This document shows, one piece after another, positions 17,115-25,165 of a stretch of 64,000 nucleotides of DNA; positions within the stretch are counted from its first letter, which is position 1; the number at the start of each line of letters is the position of its first letter. The stretch lies in contig ARRL01000001.1 in NCBI GenBank assembly GCA_000385055.1, forward strand, positions 62,001 through 126,000, read 5' to 3'. The position numbers and the translations under genes are program-made. The notes under the pieces are model-generated. The model ran no database searches. It saw nothing but the letters and a program-made list of their open reading frames with translations, and had not been told where the DNA came from. The stretch comes from a gamma proteobacterium SCGC AAA168-P09. Lineage in GTDB: Bacteria; Pseudomonadota; Gammaproteobacteria; Magnimaribacterales; D2472.

Positions 17115-17936
17115 ATGCAAACCTATCAAATAGTAGTTTTATCTATATTTTGTTTTTTAGTGGCGCTAGAGATCATTTTCACAAATTTTTTTAATAAGAA
17201 AAATCAGAGACTAAAAGATGGGGTTGTTGAGTTTGTAGGATTTTTTCAATTAAACTTTTTGGCTCTACCTTTAGTATTTGGTCTAGGCTATGGTCTTGCA
17301 GAAACCTTTCTTCCATCCTCTAAGGGCATGATTTCTGAGTGGGGTTTTTTTGCTATTTTTGGGCTACTCCTTATTTTTGATGACCTAACTCAATATTGGT
17401 GGCATAGAACTTGTCATAATGTACCTGTCCTATACAACCTTCATCGAGCTCATCATGACTCAGAATATTTATCCATAAGAGTTGTCTATAGAAATGCTTT
17501 AGCATATTACTTATTAATGCCAGGATTATGGTTTGCTGGAATATTATTCTATATGGGCTCTGGGTGGGTATATTTTGTATATATAGTGGTAAAGCAGGCA
17601 GTTATTTTTGGAGCACACACAGACTTGAGGTGGGATAAAAAATTATATGAAATCAAATGGATGAATCCTATTATGTGGGTTTTGGAAAGAACCATATCAA
17701 CTCCATCCACCCATTGGGCTCATCACGGCAAACATCTCAATGATGAAAATACTCACTATAAAGGAAACTACGGAAACCTATTATTTATATGGGATATGAT
17801 CTTCGGCACTGCAAAGATTACAAGAAAATATCCTAAAGAGGTTGGAGTTGAAAATTTATCTGATGTTTCAGCTTTAACGCAATTATTCTGGCCAATCTTT
17901 CGATCTCCTCAAGATACTAAAACAGAAAAAGCATAA
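17115..17936 (+). CDS. fatty acid hydroxylase / sterol desaturase family protein
   Basis: A 273-residue membrane di-iron enzyme. Histidine boxes are WWHRTCHN near residue 98, HRAHHDS near 112 and WAHHGKH near 205, with a further histidine-bearing segment between (FGAHTDLRW). Membrane segments precede and separate the boxes. Members hydroxylate fatty acids, sphingolipids or carotenoids. It lies within an operon-like packing: 3 bases after the Mpo1-like gene and directly before the DUF3445 gene, so the three are very probably one transcript. Confidence 0.87.
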   Translation: MQTYQIVVLSIFCFLVALEIIFTNFFNKKNQRLKDGVVEFVGFFQLNFLALPLVFGLGYGLAETFLPSSKGMISEWGFFAIFGLLLIFDDLTQYWWHRTCHNVPVLYNLHRAHHDSEYLSIRVVYRNALAYYLLMPGLWFAGILFYMGSGWVYFVYIVVKQAVIFGAHTDLRWDKKLYEIKWMNPIMWVLERTISTPSTHWAHHGKHLNDENTHYKGNYGNLLFIWDMIFGTAKITRKYPKEVGVENLSDVSALTQLFWPIFRSPQDTKTEKA

Positions 17937-18719
17937 ATGCTTAAAGCAGACAAGTCTTTTTGGAGCAACCCTCCTTGGGGCGACGGCAAACAGAAATATA
18001 GACTTGGCCTAATCCCTATAGCTAAAGAAGAATGGCTCAATCGTAAAATTGGAGACAGTCTTTTTAAGCATAAGAAAGATTTTTTAGATAATAACTATCA
18101 AGAGGTTATTGCTGTAACCCAATCCTCATTAGAAGCTCAGAATATTTTAGAAGAATACCTCAGAGTAGATAAAAGAGAGTACCCAGACCTTATAGCTGAC
18201 ATGAGTTTAGTTATTCAAGATGATCTTTGTTTAATTAAATCTAATGGTGACCAAGAGCTCATAGCTGCTAGTGTTTGCTCTCCTAGCTACTGGAATGTTC
18301 AATCAAAGATTGGAAGACCCTTAAGAGAAATACATAAACCAGTTACAACACTCAATGAAAAGATTGGAGACAGAATAGAAACCTTTATAAGACAAGCACC
18401 TATCATGAAGCCCTTTTCAAGGCAGAATTGGCTAATTCATGGCGATACAAATAGGTTTTATACAAGAGAAGAAACATTACCCAAAACTGACCCATCTGAT
18501 TGGTTTATAAGATCTGAAAAGGAAACATTGTGCAGATTTCATGAAGATTATTCATTATTTACTATTAATGTTGTGTTCCAACCACTTTCACTAATCCATA
18601 ACCACCCTGAACAAAAAAAAAATTTAATTACTAGTATCAATACCTTAGACGCAGAAGAAATAGACTATTTCGGTGGCGAAAAAAAAGTAAGGCTATTACA
18701 AAAATATCTTTTGCCTTAA
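17937..18719 (+). CDS. DUF3445 heme-dependent N-demethylase-like protein
   Basis: A 260-residue protein of the DUF3445 family (heme-dependent oxidative N-demethylase alpha-like). Typical features are FWSNPPWGDGKQKYRLGL at the start and the central block EIHKPVTTLNEKIGDRIE. The LIHGDTNRFYT and CRFHEDYSLFTINVVFQPL segments carry the conserved arginine and histidine likely to sit near the heme. Fungal and bacterial relatives use heme to demethylate small amines or related substrates with O2. The start codon immediately follows the hydroxylase stop. Confidence 0.75.
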   Translation: MLKADKSFWSNPPWGDGKQKYRLGLIPIAKEEWLNRKIGDSLFKHKKDFLDNNYQEVIAVTQSSLEAQNILEEYLRVDKREYPDLIADMSLVIQDDLCLIKSNGDQELIAASVCSPSYWNVQSKIGRPLREIHKPVTTLNEKIGDRIETFIRQAPIMKPFSRQNWLIHGDTNRFYTREETLPKTDPSDWFIRSEKETLCRFHEDYSLFTINVVFQPLSLIHNHPEQKKNLITSINTLDAEEIDYFGGEKKVRLLQKYLLP

Positions 18720-18767
18720 ATAGAGTAAAATATATTCTAGTAATATATATATTGGGGAGATATACAT

Positions 18768-19268
18768 ATGACTGGTGGCATTACTTATATGGGATGGTTT
18801 CACACTATTGTTGGAACCCCAGCCATAGTAGCCGGGCTTTATCTTATGCTTAGAGATAGATTTATTTATATAGATAAAGACTTAGCAAAATTTTATTTAA
18901 TTGCTACTGTCATAACTTCAGCCTCCTCTTTGTTTATATTTAGAGCAACTGGAGCCTTTAATATGGCTCATTTTACTTCTGTAATAATTATTTTGGCTGC
19001 TCTATTTGCTTATATTCTTCATAAAAAAAGTATCTTTGGATCTTTAAACATTTATTTAAAACAATTAGCTTTAACAGGAACAGTTTTCTTTAGCATGCTG
19101 CCAACCACCGTTGAACTGCTTAAGAGGGTTCCGCCGAGCAATCCATTAGCTAGTTCAATTGAAGACCCGATAGTACAAAATTTTTATATGTCATATGTTG
19201 TTATCTTTGGAATTTTTGCTGCTTATCAGATCTTTAAGATTTCAAAAGGAGAGATGAATGAAATTTAA
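18768..19268 (+). CDS. multi-span membrane protein of unknown function
   Basis: A 166-residue hydrophobic protein with about four or five membrane segments (near 10-28, 41-60, 66-84, 96-116 and 140-158). I know no family by name. A GGGGAGA ribosome site at 18754-18760 gives good support for the ATG. Its last 11 bases overlap the start of the aldehyde dehydrogenase gene, so the two are translationally coupled. Confidence 0.6.
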   Translation: MTGGITYMGWFHTIVGTPAIVAGLYLMLRDRFIYIDKDLAKFYLIATVITSASSLFIFRATGAFNMAHFTSVIIILAALFAYILHKKSIFGSLNIYLKQLALTGTVFFSMLPTTVELLKRVPPSNPLASSIEDPIVQNFYMSYVVIFGIFAAYQIFKISKGEMNEI

Positions 19269-20631
19269 TAGCCATGATGAACTAGTAAATACCTCAAAAG
19301 AGGCTCAGAAAAAATGGCGGCTCATACCTGCTCCAAAAAGAGGAGAGATAATTAGAGAATTTGGCAATGAATTAAGAAATCAAAAAGCTGATTTAGCGAG
19401 AGTTATTACAAAAGAAGCAAGAAAAATTGTTTCTGAAGCAGAGGGGGAAGTCCAAGAAGCAATTGACATGTGTGATTTTGCTACTGGTTTAAGTAGGCAG
19501 CTTTATGGGTTGACTATGCCAAGCGAAAGGCCCGATCACAGATTACAAGAATTATGGCAGCCGCTTGGAATAGTTGGCTGTATAACTGCTTTTAATTTTC
19601 CAATGGCCGTGTTTGCTTGGAATTTTTGTTTAGCTTCTGTATGCGGTAATAGTATTATTTGGAAACCAAGTCCTCATGCAACAGGATGCGCTGATGCTAT
19701 AAAAAAAATATGGGATAAAGTTGCAGGTGATCACAAGGAATTAGTTCTTATCCTCAATGGCGGCAATGAAGAAGCAATAGCTTTATGTAAAAATTCCAAT
19801 ATTCCTCTAATATCTGCTACTGGCAGTACTCAAATGGGTAAGGAATTAGCTCCACTAGTATCAGCAAGATTAGGTAGAACATTATTGGAGCTAGGTGGCA
19901 ATAATGCTGCAATTGTTTGTTCTACAGCCGATTTAGATTTGACTGTTAAAGGAGTGACGTTTTCAGCAGCAGGAACAACTGGACAAAGATGTACAACATT
20001 AAGAAGGGCCTTTGTTCATGCGGACATATATGAAGAATTTATGGAGAAACTTTATGCATATTATGCAACCTTAAAAATTGGCGATCCTTCAGATGCAACT
20101 TCTCAATTAGGCCCACTAATCTCTGAAAAAAGCTTTAATGATATGCAGAATGTGTTGATATCCCTTAAAGAAAAGGATGTAAAAATTCACGGCGGCCAAA
20201 GGTTTGAGGTTTCTGATCCAAAAGAATTTTATGTAATGCCAGCCATAGTTGAAGTAGATAAAGTTGAGGATGAAATGCTTGCAGAGACTTTTGCACCAAT
20301 TTTATACGTTAAAAAATTTACAGAGCTCAAAGATGCTATTCATATGCAAAATAACGTTAAGCAGGGATTAAGCAGCTCTATTTTCACCAATGATTTTAGA
20401 GAGTCTGAACTATTTTTAAGTTCAGAAGGAAGTGATTGTGGAATAGCAAATGTAAATATTGGAACAAGTGGCGCAGAAATAGGTGGAGCCTTTGGAGGCG
20501 AAAAAGAAACCGGTGGTGGCAGAGAGTCAGGCTCAGATGCTTGGAAAAATTATATGAGAAGAGTCACCGCAACAGTTAATTATGGCAAAGACCTTCCACT
20601 AGCTCAGGGGGTAGAGTTTGATGAAAGCTAA
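19258..20631 (+). CDS. aldehyde dehydrogenase, ALDH7/AASA dehydrogenase type
   Basis: A 457-residue aldehyde dehydrogenase. Conserved elements are ITAFNFPMAVFAWN near 112, ELGGNNAAIVC near 213 (general base E), GTTGQRCTT near 243 (catalytic Cys) and the C-terminal GGAFGGEKETGGGRESG. The E-R-P-x-H-R and W-x-P-L-G segments near 88-102 are those of alpha-aminoadipic semialdehyde dehydrogenases (ALDH7, AmaB), which oxidise a lysine-derived aldehyde to 2-aminoadipate. Pairing with a saccharopine-dehydrogenase-like gene (overlap 11 bases) supports this. Oxidation of other aldehydes is possible. Confidence 0.85.
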   Translation: MKFNSHDELVNTSKEAQKKWRLIPAPKRGEIIREFGNELRNQKADLARVITKEARKIVSEAEGEVQEAIDMCDFATGLSRQLYGLTMPSERPDHRLQELWQPLGIVGCITAFNFPMAVFAWNFCLASVCGNSIIWKPSPHATGCADAIKKIWDKVAGDHKELVLILNGGNEEAIALCKNSNIPLISATGSTQMGKELAPLVSARLGRTLLELGGNNAAIVCSTADLDLTVKGVTFSAAGTTGQRCTTLRRAFVHADIYEEFMEKLYAYYATLKIGDPSDATSQLGPLISEKSFNDMQNVLISLKEKDVKIHGGQRFEVSDPKEFYVMPAIVEVDKVEDEMLAETFAPILYVKKFTELKDAIHMQNNVKQGLSSSIFTNDFRESELFLSSEGSDCGIANVNIGTSGAEIGGAFGGEKETGGGRESGSDAWKNYMRRVTATVNYGKDLPLAQGVEFDES

Positions 20632-21628
20632 AATAGCAATTATTGGTAAGGGCAATATAGGCTGGGCAATTAAACAGCTTTTAAAAGAAGATTATGAGAT
20701 TAAACATGGTGATATAACAGAAGGTTTAGATGCTCGAGATATATCTCAGGTAAGAGAATTTCTTCAGGGAATGGATGCTGTTATATCTGCTGGACCATTT
20801 GCAATTAATAAAAATATTGGGACTGTAGCTGCAGAAATGGGAATCGGGTATTTTGATTTAACTGAAGATGTAGAAACTACGGAATTCATAAGAAAAATAA
20901 ACTCTTCAAGCGTTATGATGCCGCAATGTGGATTAGCTCCTGGCGCAATTAATATTTGTGCAGCAGGAATGATCAATCAATTTGATAGTGTAAAAGAAGT
21001 CATGATGAGAGTCGGCGCGCTTCCTAGATTTACAAATAATGAAATGAGCTATTACTTGAGTTGGTCTACAAACGGCTTGATAAATGAATATTGTAACGAA
21101 GCAGATGCAATCTATGAAGGAAAATCTATAAAAGTGATGCCTTTAGAGGGAGCTGAAAAGTTAACCATTGAAGGGGAGGCATACGAGGCATTTAATACCA
21201 GCGGTGGTTGTGCAACTATGTGTGAAACGTATGAAAACAAAGTCGATAATCTTTCATACAAAACAATTAGATACCCAGGTCATCTCAATCATATGAAATT
21301 TTTATTCAATGATCTGCACTTAAAAAAGAATAAAGATGTCTTAGAAAAACTATTTGACAAGGAGGTACCCAGGACCACAAACGACGTCATTGTTTTTTTT
21401 GTAAAAGTCATTGGTGAGATTGGTGGCGTGCTCCAAGAGAAGACGTATTTAAAAAAAATATATGGCAATGAAACATTTAGTGCAATTCAACTTACAACCG
21501 CTTCGGGTGTTTGTAGCGTTTTGGATATGTACCTAAATGGCAAGATAAAATCTACGGGTTTTGTTAAGCAAGAATCAATATCCTGGAAGGATTTTATTGA
21601 TAATCCTTTTGGGAGCGTTTATATCTAA
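20621..21628 (+). CDS. saccharopine / lysine-6-dehydrogenase-like oxidoreductase
   Basis: A 335-residue NAD(P)-dependent enzyme of the saccharopine dehydrogenase superfamily. The Rossmann start AIIGKGNIGWAIKQLL and the ISAGPFAINKNIGTVAAE segment near 57 match this group. So do LAPGAINICAAGMI and the YLSWSTNGLINEY block. It may make AASA from lysine directly (lysine 6-dehydrogenase) or via saccharopine. Since the next step is supplied by the adjacent ALDH7-type enzyme, lysine epsilon-deamination is the best reading. I used the ATG at 20621 rather than the TTG at 20618. It abuts the XRE gene of the other strand. Confidence 0.78.
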   Translation: MKAKIAIIGKGNIGWAIKQLLKEDYEIKHGDITEGLDARDISQVREFLQGMDAVISAGPFAINKNIGTVAAEMGIGYFDLTEDVETTEFIRKINSSSVMMPQCGLAPGAINICAAGMINQFDSVKEVMMRVGALPRFTNNEMSYYLSWSTNGLINEYCNEADAIYEGKSIKVMPLEGAEKLTIEGEAYEAFNTSGGCATMCETYENKVDNLSYKTIRYPGHLNHMKFLFNDLHLKKNKDVLEKLFDKEVPRTTNDVIVFFVKVIGEIGGVLQEKTYLKKIYGNETFSAIQLTTASGVCSVLDMYLNGKIKSTGFVKQESISWKDFIDNPFGSVYI

Positions 21629-21823
21629 CTAATCCTCATACGTAAATATTTCATCTATAGAAACATTAAAGTATCTGGTTAATTTAATAGCTAATGTAAG
21701 GGAGGGATCAAATTTACCGTTTTCTATTGAATTAATTGTTTGCCTGCTAACAGATAGAGCATCAGCCAAGTCATTTTGACTGACGTTTTTTATCTTGCGC
21801 AGATTTTTTAAATTATTGTTCAT
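21629..21823 (-). CDS. small XRE-family transcriptional regulator
   Basis: A 64-residue protein that is one helix-turn-helix: NLKNLRKIKNVSQNDLAD, then VSRQTINSIENGKFDPSL for the recognition helix, and a short tail RYFNVSIDEIFTYED. This is the YozG/Cro-like group, in which the regulator is usually paired with a small membrane protein. Here it overlaps that membrane protein's gene by 11 bases, and the pair lies behind a perfect palindrome (22321-22340) on the −35 of its promoter. Autorepression is likely. Confidence 0.88.
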   Translation of the reverse strand: MNNNLKNLRKIKNVSQNDLADALSVSRQTINSIENGKFDPSLTLAIKLTRYFNVSIDEIFTYED

Positions 21824-22274
21824 CTCTCAAATATTTCTTATCAAATATAAATCCACCAATACCGGTTCCAATGCAAAACGCAAGGAAGCACTCATAAAAA
21901 CCAACAACAAAGTTAAGATATGGAGAAAATATAGACATTAGCATCCCAAAGCACACAAATCCAACGCTGCCCCATGCTCCAATGTAATAAGAGTACCTAT
22001 GAAATAGTTCATCTTGGGTTTTAAGAAATTTATTGTAAAAATATACCGCCATACCCCAAAAAAACACAATGAACAATCTTATAATACCGAAGAAAGTTGA
22101 GGTTGGGTCTACATCTTGAGCAGGGCCCATAATCCCATCAACGCTTGTTAAGTGTATCCCCCAAAAGATTGCGCCTATAAAAAACATGGTTATGGAAATG
22201 AGATAATTTTTTTTATCCTTTTTGTTTAAAGACGAAATTTTTACCCATCCACCCCTATGAGTTATTTTAGCCAT
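21813..22274 (-). CDS. membrane protein paired with the XRE regulator
   Basis: A 153-residue protein with four membrane segments (about 26-44, 64-80, 98-120 and 125-142) and a basic cytoplasmic N-terminus. A GGAG ribosome site (22283-22286) precedes the ATG. Such proteins (DUF2178/DUF2975-like in other bacteria) are commonly coupled to one-domain XRE regulators, but I cannot place this one in a named family. The shared operon, overlap and operator suggest a membrane-sensing or self-controlled module whose signal is unknown. Confidence 0.65.
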   Translation of the reverse strand: MAKITHRGGWVKISSLNKKDKKNYLISITMFFIGAIFWGIHLTSVDGIMGPAQDVDPTSTFFGIIRLFIVFFWGMAVYFYNKFLKTQDELFHRYSYYIGAWGSVGFVCFGMLMSIFSPYLNFVVGFYECFLAFCIGTGIGGFIFDKKYLRDEQ

Positions 22275-22320
22275 TTATAATTCTCCAGTTATGAAAACAA
22301 TAGTAAGACATAAAATAAGT

Positions 22321-22340
22321 ATGTCAAGTTTACTTGACAT
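22321..22340. promoter_or_regulatory. perfect 20-bp palindrome, likely XRE operator
   Basis: ATGTCAAGT, TT, ACTTGACAT is an exact inverted repeat of nine bases around a two-base centre. On the minus strand it contains TTGACA (22327-22322) as a −35 box, followed by 16 bases and TACTAT as −10 (22305-22300). Hence a repressor bound here would block the promoter of the membrane-protein/XRE pair. It also lies 66 bases before the lipoprotein gene on the plus strand, whose promoter could be touched as well. Confidence 0.75.
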
Positions 22341-22405
22341 AAAACAATTAAATATCAATAAGGAAATTGATGAAAAAATAAAAAAAAAGTGCAATACTAA
22401 ACATT

Positions 22406-22897
22406 ATGCTAAATAAAAATATTTTTACTTCTTTGTTAGTTTTAATTTTCTTTGCAGGTTGTGCATTGATAACCGATGAGTATCAGGCTAATCAAAGAAA
22501 AGTTATTGCTTATTTATTAGAAGATCTTCCTTTGCCAGAGGATGCTGAAATTATAAAAGCACCAACAGTTTTGCTTGGAACTGGTTCAGCCATATCTGGA
22601 AGGATAATCATGGAATCAGGATATAGCCCTGCTGAGAATCTTATTTTTTATGGAACTGAGACTCTTTCTACTGGGTGGAAATTAATGTCATCAAAAGTTG
22701 GTGAAGAAGTTACGCTTGTTTATTCTAAAGCAGGAAGATTTGCAACTATATATATTTCTCCAAGAAATACAGTAGGTGGCTTTATTTCTGGTGATTATGG
22801 CAGTGATATAGATATTTCTGTTGTTCATCCAGATGCAATAGGTATTCAAAATCCTTATGATGATCTTGATTATAGCTCTTTGCCAGACACACCTTAA
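22406..22897 (+). CDS. predicted lipoprotein, unknown
   Basis: A 163-residue lipoprotein with leader and lipobox (FFAGC, Cys at residue 19). The rest has a compact alpha/beta composition: RKVIAYLLEDLPLPEDAEI, a G-rich strand (LLGTGSAISGRI) and GWKLMSSKVGEEVTL. The tail is acidic and proline-rich. No family recognised. Likely anchored in the periplasm. It lies on the far side of the palindrome from the XRE pair, and the YwaF-like gene follows after 18 bases. Confidence 0.6.
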   Translation: MLNKNIFTSLLVLIFFAGCALITDEYQANQRKVIAYLLEDLPLPEDAEIIKAPTVLLGTGSAISGRIIMESGYSPAENLIFYGTETLSTGWKLMSSKVGEEVTLVYSKAGRFATIYISPRNTVGGFISGDYGSDIDISVVHPDAIGIQNPYDDLDYSSLPDTP

Positions 22898-22915
22898 TAT
22901 ATTTAAAAAACGATC

Positions 22916-23599
22916 ATGAACGCTCTAAATATTTTGGGTCCTTCTCATATATTTTCAGTAATCTTATCTGTTTTGGCTATTATTTATATTCCTAAATATT
23001 TTGTAAAATCTTCTGAAAAAGCTCAACAAATATTTGCCTCATTAATAATCATAACCCTGTTAATTAATCAGGTTATGGATTTTTATAGAGAGGGCATTAT
23101 GAGTGACAGATGGCAAGAAGGCTTACCACTTCATTTGTGTGATTTTTCTACTATGGCTATTATTTTATATTTTCTTTCTAAAAAAAGAGATTTCTTTATT
23201 TTTGCATTTTTTTTTGGTATTGCTGGTGGAGGTATGTCTATTTTAACACCAGATACTGTTTATGGTTTTCCTTATATTGGCTACATACAAAGTCAAATAG
23301 GCCATACAATGATTTTAATGGGTGTTGCATACGCAATGGTAATAGATAAACAAAGACCTTACTTGGTAGATGTAGCTAAAGCACTTTTTTACGCTTCAGT
23401 ACTTTTGCTATTCACTTACTTTATGAATTATATTTTAGGTACCAACTATTGGTTCTTAGCAGAAAAACCAATTGGATCTAATATAACCTCTCTCATGAGG
23501 CCAGAGCCTTTTCACATAATTGATCTTTATATAGCCGCAATCCTAATTTGCTATGCATTATATTTACCATATTACATAAAAGATAAAGCTCAAGGATAA
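22916..23599 (+). CDS. YwaF/TIGR02206-type membrane protein
   Basis: A 227-residue membrane protein with about six segments. The family hallmark LPLHLCDFSTMAIIL near residue 67 (histidine and cysteine next to D) and YIQSQIGHTMILMGVAYAM near 125 are clear. The TIGR02206/YwaF family, related in fold to eukaryotic TMEM164, has no settled bacterial function. It follows the lipoprotein and precedes an acyltransferase after 2 bases, so lipid-related work is a possibility only. Confidence 0.8.
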   Translation: MNALNILGPSHIFSVILSVLAIIYIPKYFVKSSEKAQQIFASLIIITLLINQVMDFYREGIMSDRWQEGLPLHLCDFSTMAIILYFLSKKRDFFIFAFFFGIAGGGMSILTPDTVYGFPYIGYIQSQIGHTMILMGVAYAMVIDKQRPYLVDVAKALFYASVLLLFTYFMNYILGTNYWFLAEKPIGSNITSLMRPEPFHIIDLYIAAILICYALYLPYYIKDKAQG

Positions 23600-23601
23600 G
23601 C

Positions 23602-24225
23602 ATGTTAAAAAGTGAAAATAAGACTGTATCAAGAAAACAAATTCCAAAAAAATATAGGGCTTCAAGACCCAAGATAGTTCAATGGTTAGCCAGGTGGTTT
23701 TTAAGAATTTTTGGGTGGAAAGTTGAGGGAGTTGTCCCATCAACTTCAGGTAATGAAAATTTAATTCTTATAGCTGGACCGCATACATCTAACTGGGATG
23801 GGGTGTTTGGTTTTGCTGCTATTTTAGGCCTAGATGCAAAGATCACATTTTTTGGAAAATTTACTTTATTTAATAAACCAATTCTAGGAAGATTTCTTAA
23901 ATATATGGGTGGCATTCCTGTTGATAAATCTAAACCAGGCATGGGCCTTACAGACGTAGCAATAAAAAATATGAAAAAGCTTAATGGTTCATTAATAGCC
24001 ATGTCTCCTGAGGGAACAAGAGCAAAGACTGAAAAGATGAAATCAGGGTTTTTAAGAATTGCCAAAGCTGTTGAAGGCCAAATATTTTTAGGCGCATTTG
24101 ATTTCGGCAATAAGAAAATTCTCCTTGATAAATTTTATAATCCATCGGGAAACATAGAAAAAGATTTGGCCTGGGTCAGAGAATATTTTATGCAATACCA
24201 AGCAAAGCGTCCTGAAAATTATTAA
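23602..24225 (+). CDS. 1-acylglycerol-phosphate acyltransferase family protein
   Basis: A 207-residue PlsC-like acyltransferase. The catalytic H-x4-D motif is GPHTSNWDG near residue 59, followed by KITFFGKFTLF, the GGIPVDKSK substrate-binding segment near 109 and SPEGTRAK near 134. This is the set expected for glycerolipid acyltransferases, although the shortened length resembles the MorB/OlsA-like group found in marine bacteria. It probably works at the inner membrane. Its stop overlaps the DUF885 remnant on the opposite strand. Confidence 0.85.
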   Translation: MLKSENKTVSRKQIPKKYRASRPKIVQWLARWFLRIFGWKVEGVVPSTSGNENLILIAGPHTSNWDGVFGFAAILGLDAKITFFGKFTLFNKPILGRFLKYMGGIPVDKSKPGMGLTDVAIKNMKKLNGSLIAMSPEGTRAKTEKMKSGFLRIAKAVEGQIFLGAFDFGNKKILLDKFYNPSGNIEKDLAWVREYFMQYQAKRPENY

Positions 24226-24435
24226 TTATTTGTTAAGCCCTTAAAAATCATTTCATTAATTTTCCTCTCAAGCATGAACAGAGAAGGGTTTCTATGACTC
24301 AAACAGCAGAGTGAAAGTCCTTAATATTAAATTTATTACCTAGTGCATGCATAGCTTTAAAAGTTCTTTCGATGATTACCGCCCCCTAATTACTTAAAAT
24401 TTCATTTATAGCATTATCAGAATATTTGCTAAACT
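24222..24435 (-). pseudogene. relic of a DUF885-family C-terminus
   Basis: Read on the minus strand, the 234-base gap between two plus-strand genes encodes FSKYSDNAINEILSN, an in-frame stop, then VIIERTFKAMHALGNKFNIK and DFHSAV, another stop, and, after a one-base shift, LSHRNPSLFMLERKINEMIF with a TAA at 24222-24224. The string 'A-L-G-x-K-F-x-I-x-D-F-H-x-A-V-L...S/P-L-x-x-L-E-x-x-I' is the C-terminal signature of DUF885 (secreted peptidase-like) proteins. The catalytic part is missing. The gene has been deleted down to its ends, and the relic now carries the upstream region of the crotonase gene. Confidence 0.6.
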
Positions 24436-24459
24436 TCGAATATATAAAAGGAAAAAATT

Positions 24460-25149
24460 ATGTCAGCTAAATTAGCAACACTAACCAGCGAAGATGATAT
24501 CTCGATAATTACTTTGGATGACGGTAAGGCAAATGTCTTTTCTCCAAACATGATTCAAGATGTTAATGAATGCTTGGATAAAGTTCCATTAGAAAGTGGC
24601 GCTTTAATTATTACTGGAAGACAGGGTATGTTTTCTGCAGGCTTTGATTTAAAAATTATTTCAGCAGGCGATATTCAGGCAACCATGGATATGTCGTTAA
24701 GTGGATTTAAATTATTATCTAGACTATTTTCATTTCCAAGACCAATATTGGCAGCATGTTCAGGTCATGGAATTGCACTAGGAACTTTCTTGCTATGCTG
24801 TTGTGATTACCGCATTGGCGTTAAAGGAGACTTTATGATTGGCGCTAATGAAATGAGAACAAATATGGTTATACCAATTCCTATTTTAGAACTCATCAAC
24901 CACAGAATTTCTTCAAGTCATAAATATAGAGCAATCTTGGGGGCAGAGATGTATTCAATTGAGAATGGAATAGATGCTGGATTAATAGATGAGGTTGTCG
25001 ATCCTGGGAACCTAATGGAAACTGCAATGCTCAAAGCAAAAGATTTAGCATCTATGGGGCATCCAAGTTATACGCTTACCAAAGAGCTGCTTATTAGAGA
25101 GCCGCTTCAAAAAATTAATGATGCAATTAGGGACCTTGAATCTAACTAA
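24460..25149 (+). CDS. enoyl-CoA hydratase/isomerase family protein
   Basis: A 229-residue crotonase-fold protein. The oxyanion-hole loops are FSAGFDLKII near residue 50 and CSGHGIALGTFLLCCCDYRIG near 96, and ITGRQGMFSAG carries the CoA-binding turn. The usual hydratase glutamates are not obvious: GANEMRTNM holds a glutamate near the family position, yet the second is uncertain. It may be an isomerase or another crotonase activity. An AAAAGGAAAAAA run is the ribosome site. The promoter would have to lie in the DUF885 relic. Confidence 0.8.
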   Translation: MSAKLATLTSEDDISIITLDDGKANVFSPNMIQDVNECLDKVPLESGALIITGRQGMFSAGFDLKIISAGDIQATMDMSLSGFKLLSRLFSFPRPILAACSGHGIALGTFLLCCCDYRIGVKGDFMIGANEMRTNMVIPIPILELINHRISSSHKYRAILGAEMYSIENGIDAGLIDEVVDPGNLMETAMLKAKDLASMGHPSYTLTKELLIREPLQKINDAIRDLESN

Positions 25150-25165
25150 CATTCAAATTTAGATA

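Noticed and set aside
23679-24110. 143-residue open frame on the minus strand
   Set aside because: It lies wholly antisense inside the acyltransferase gene, whose H-x4-D and EGTR motifs are clear.
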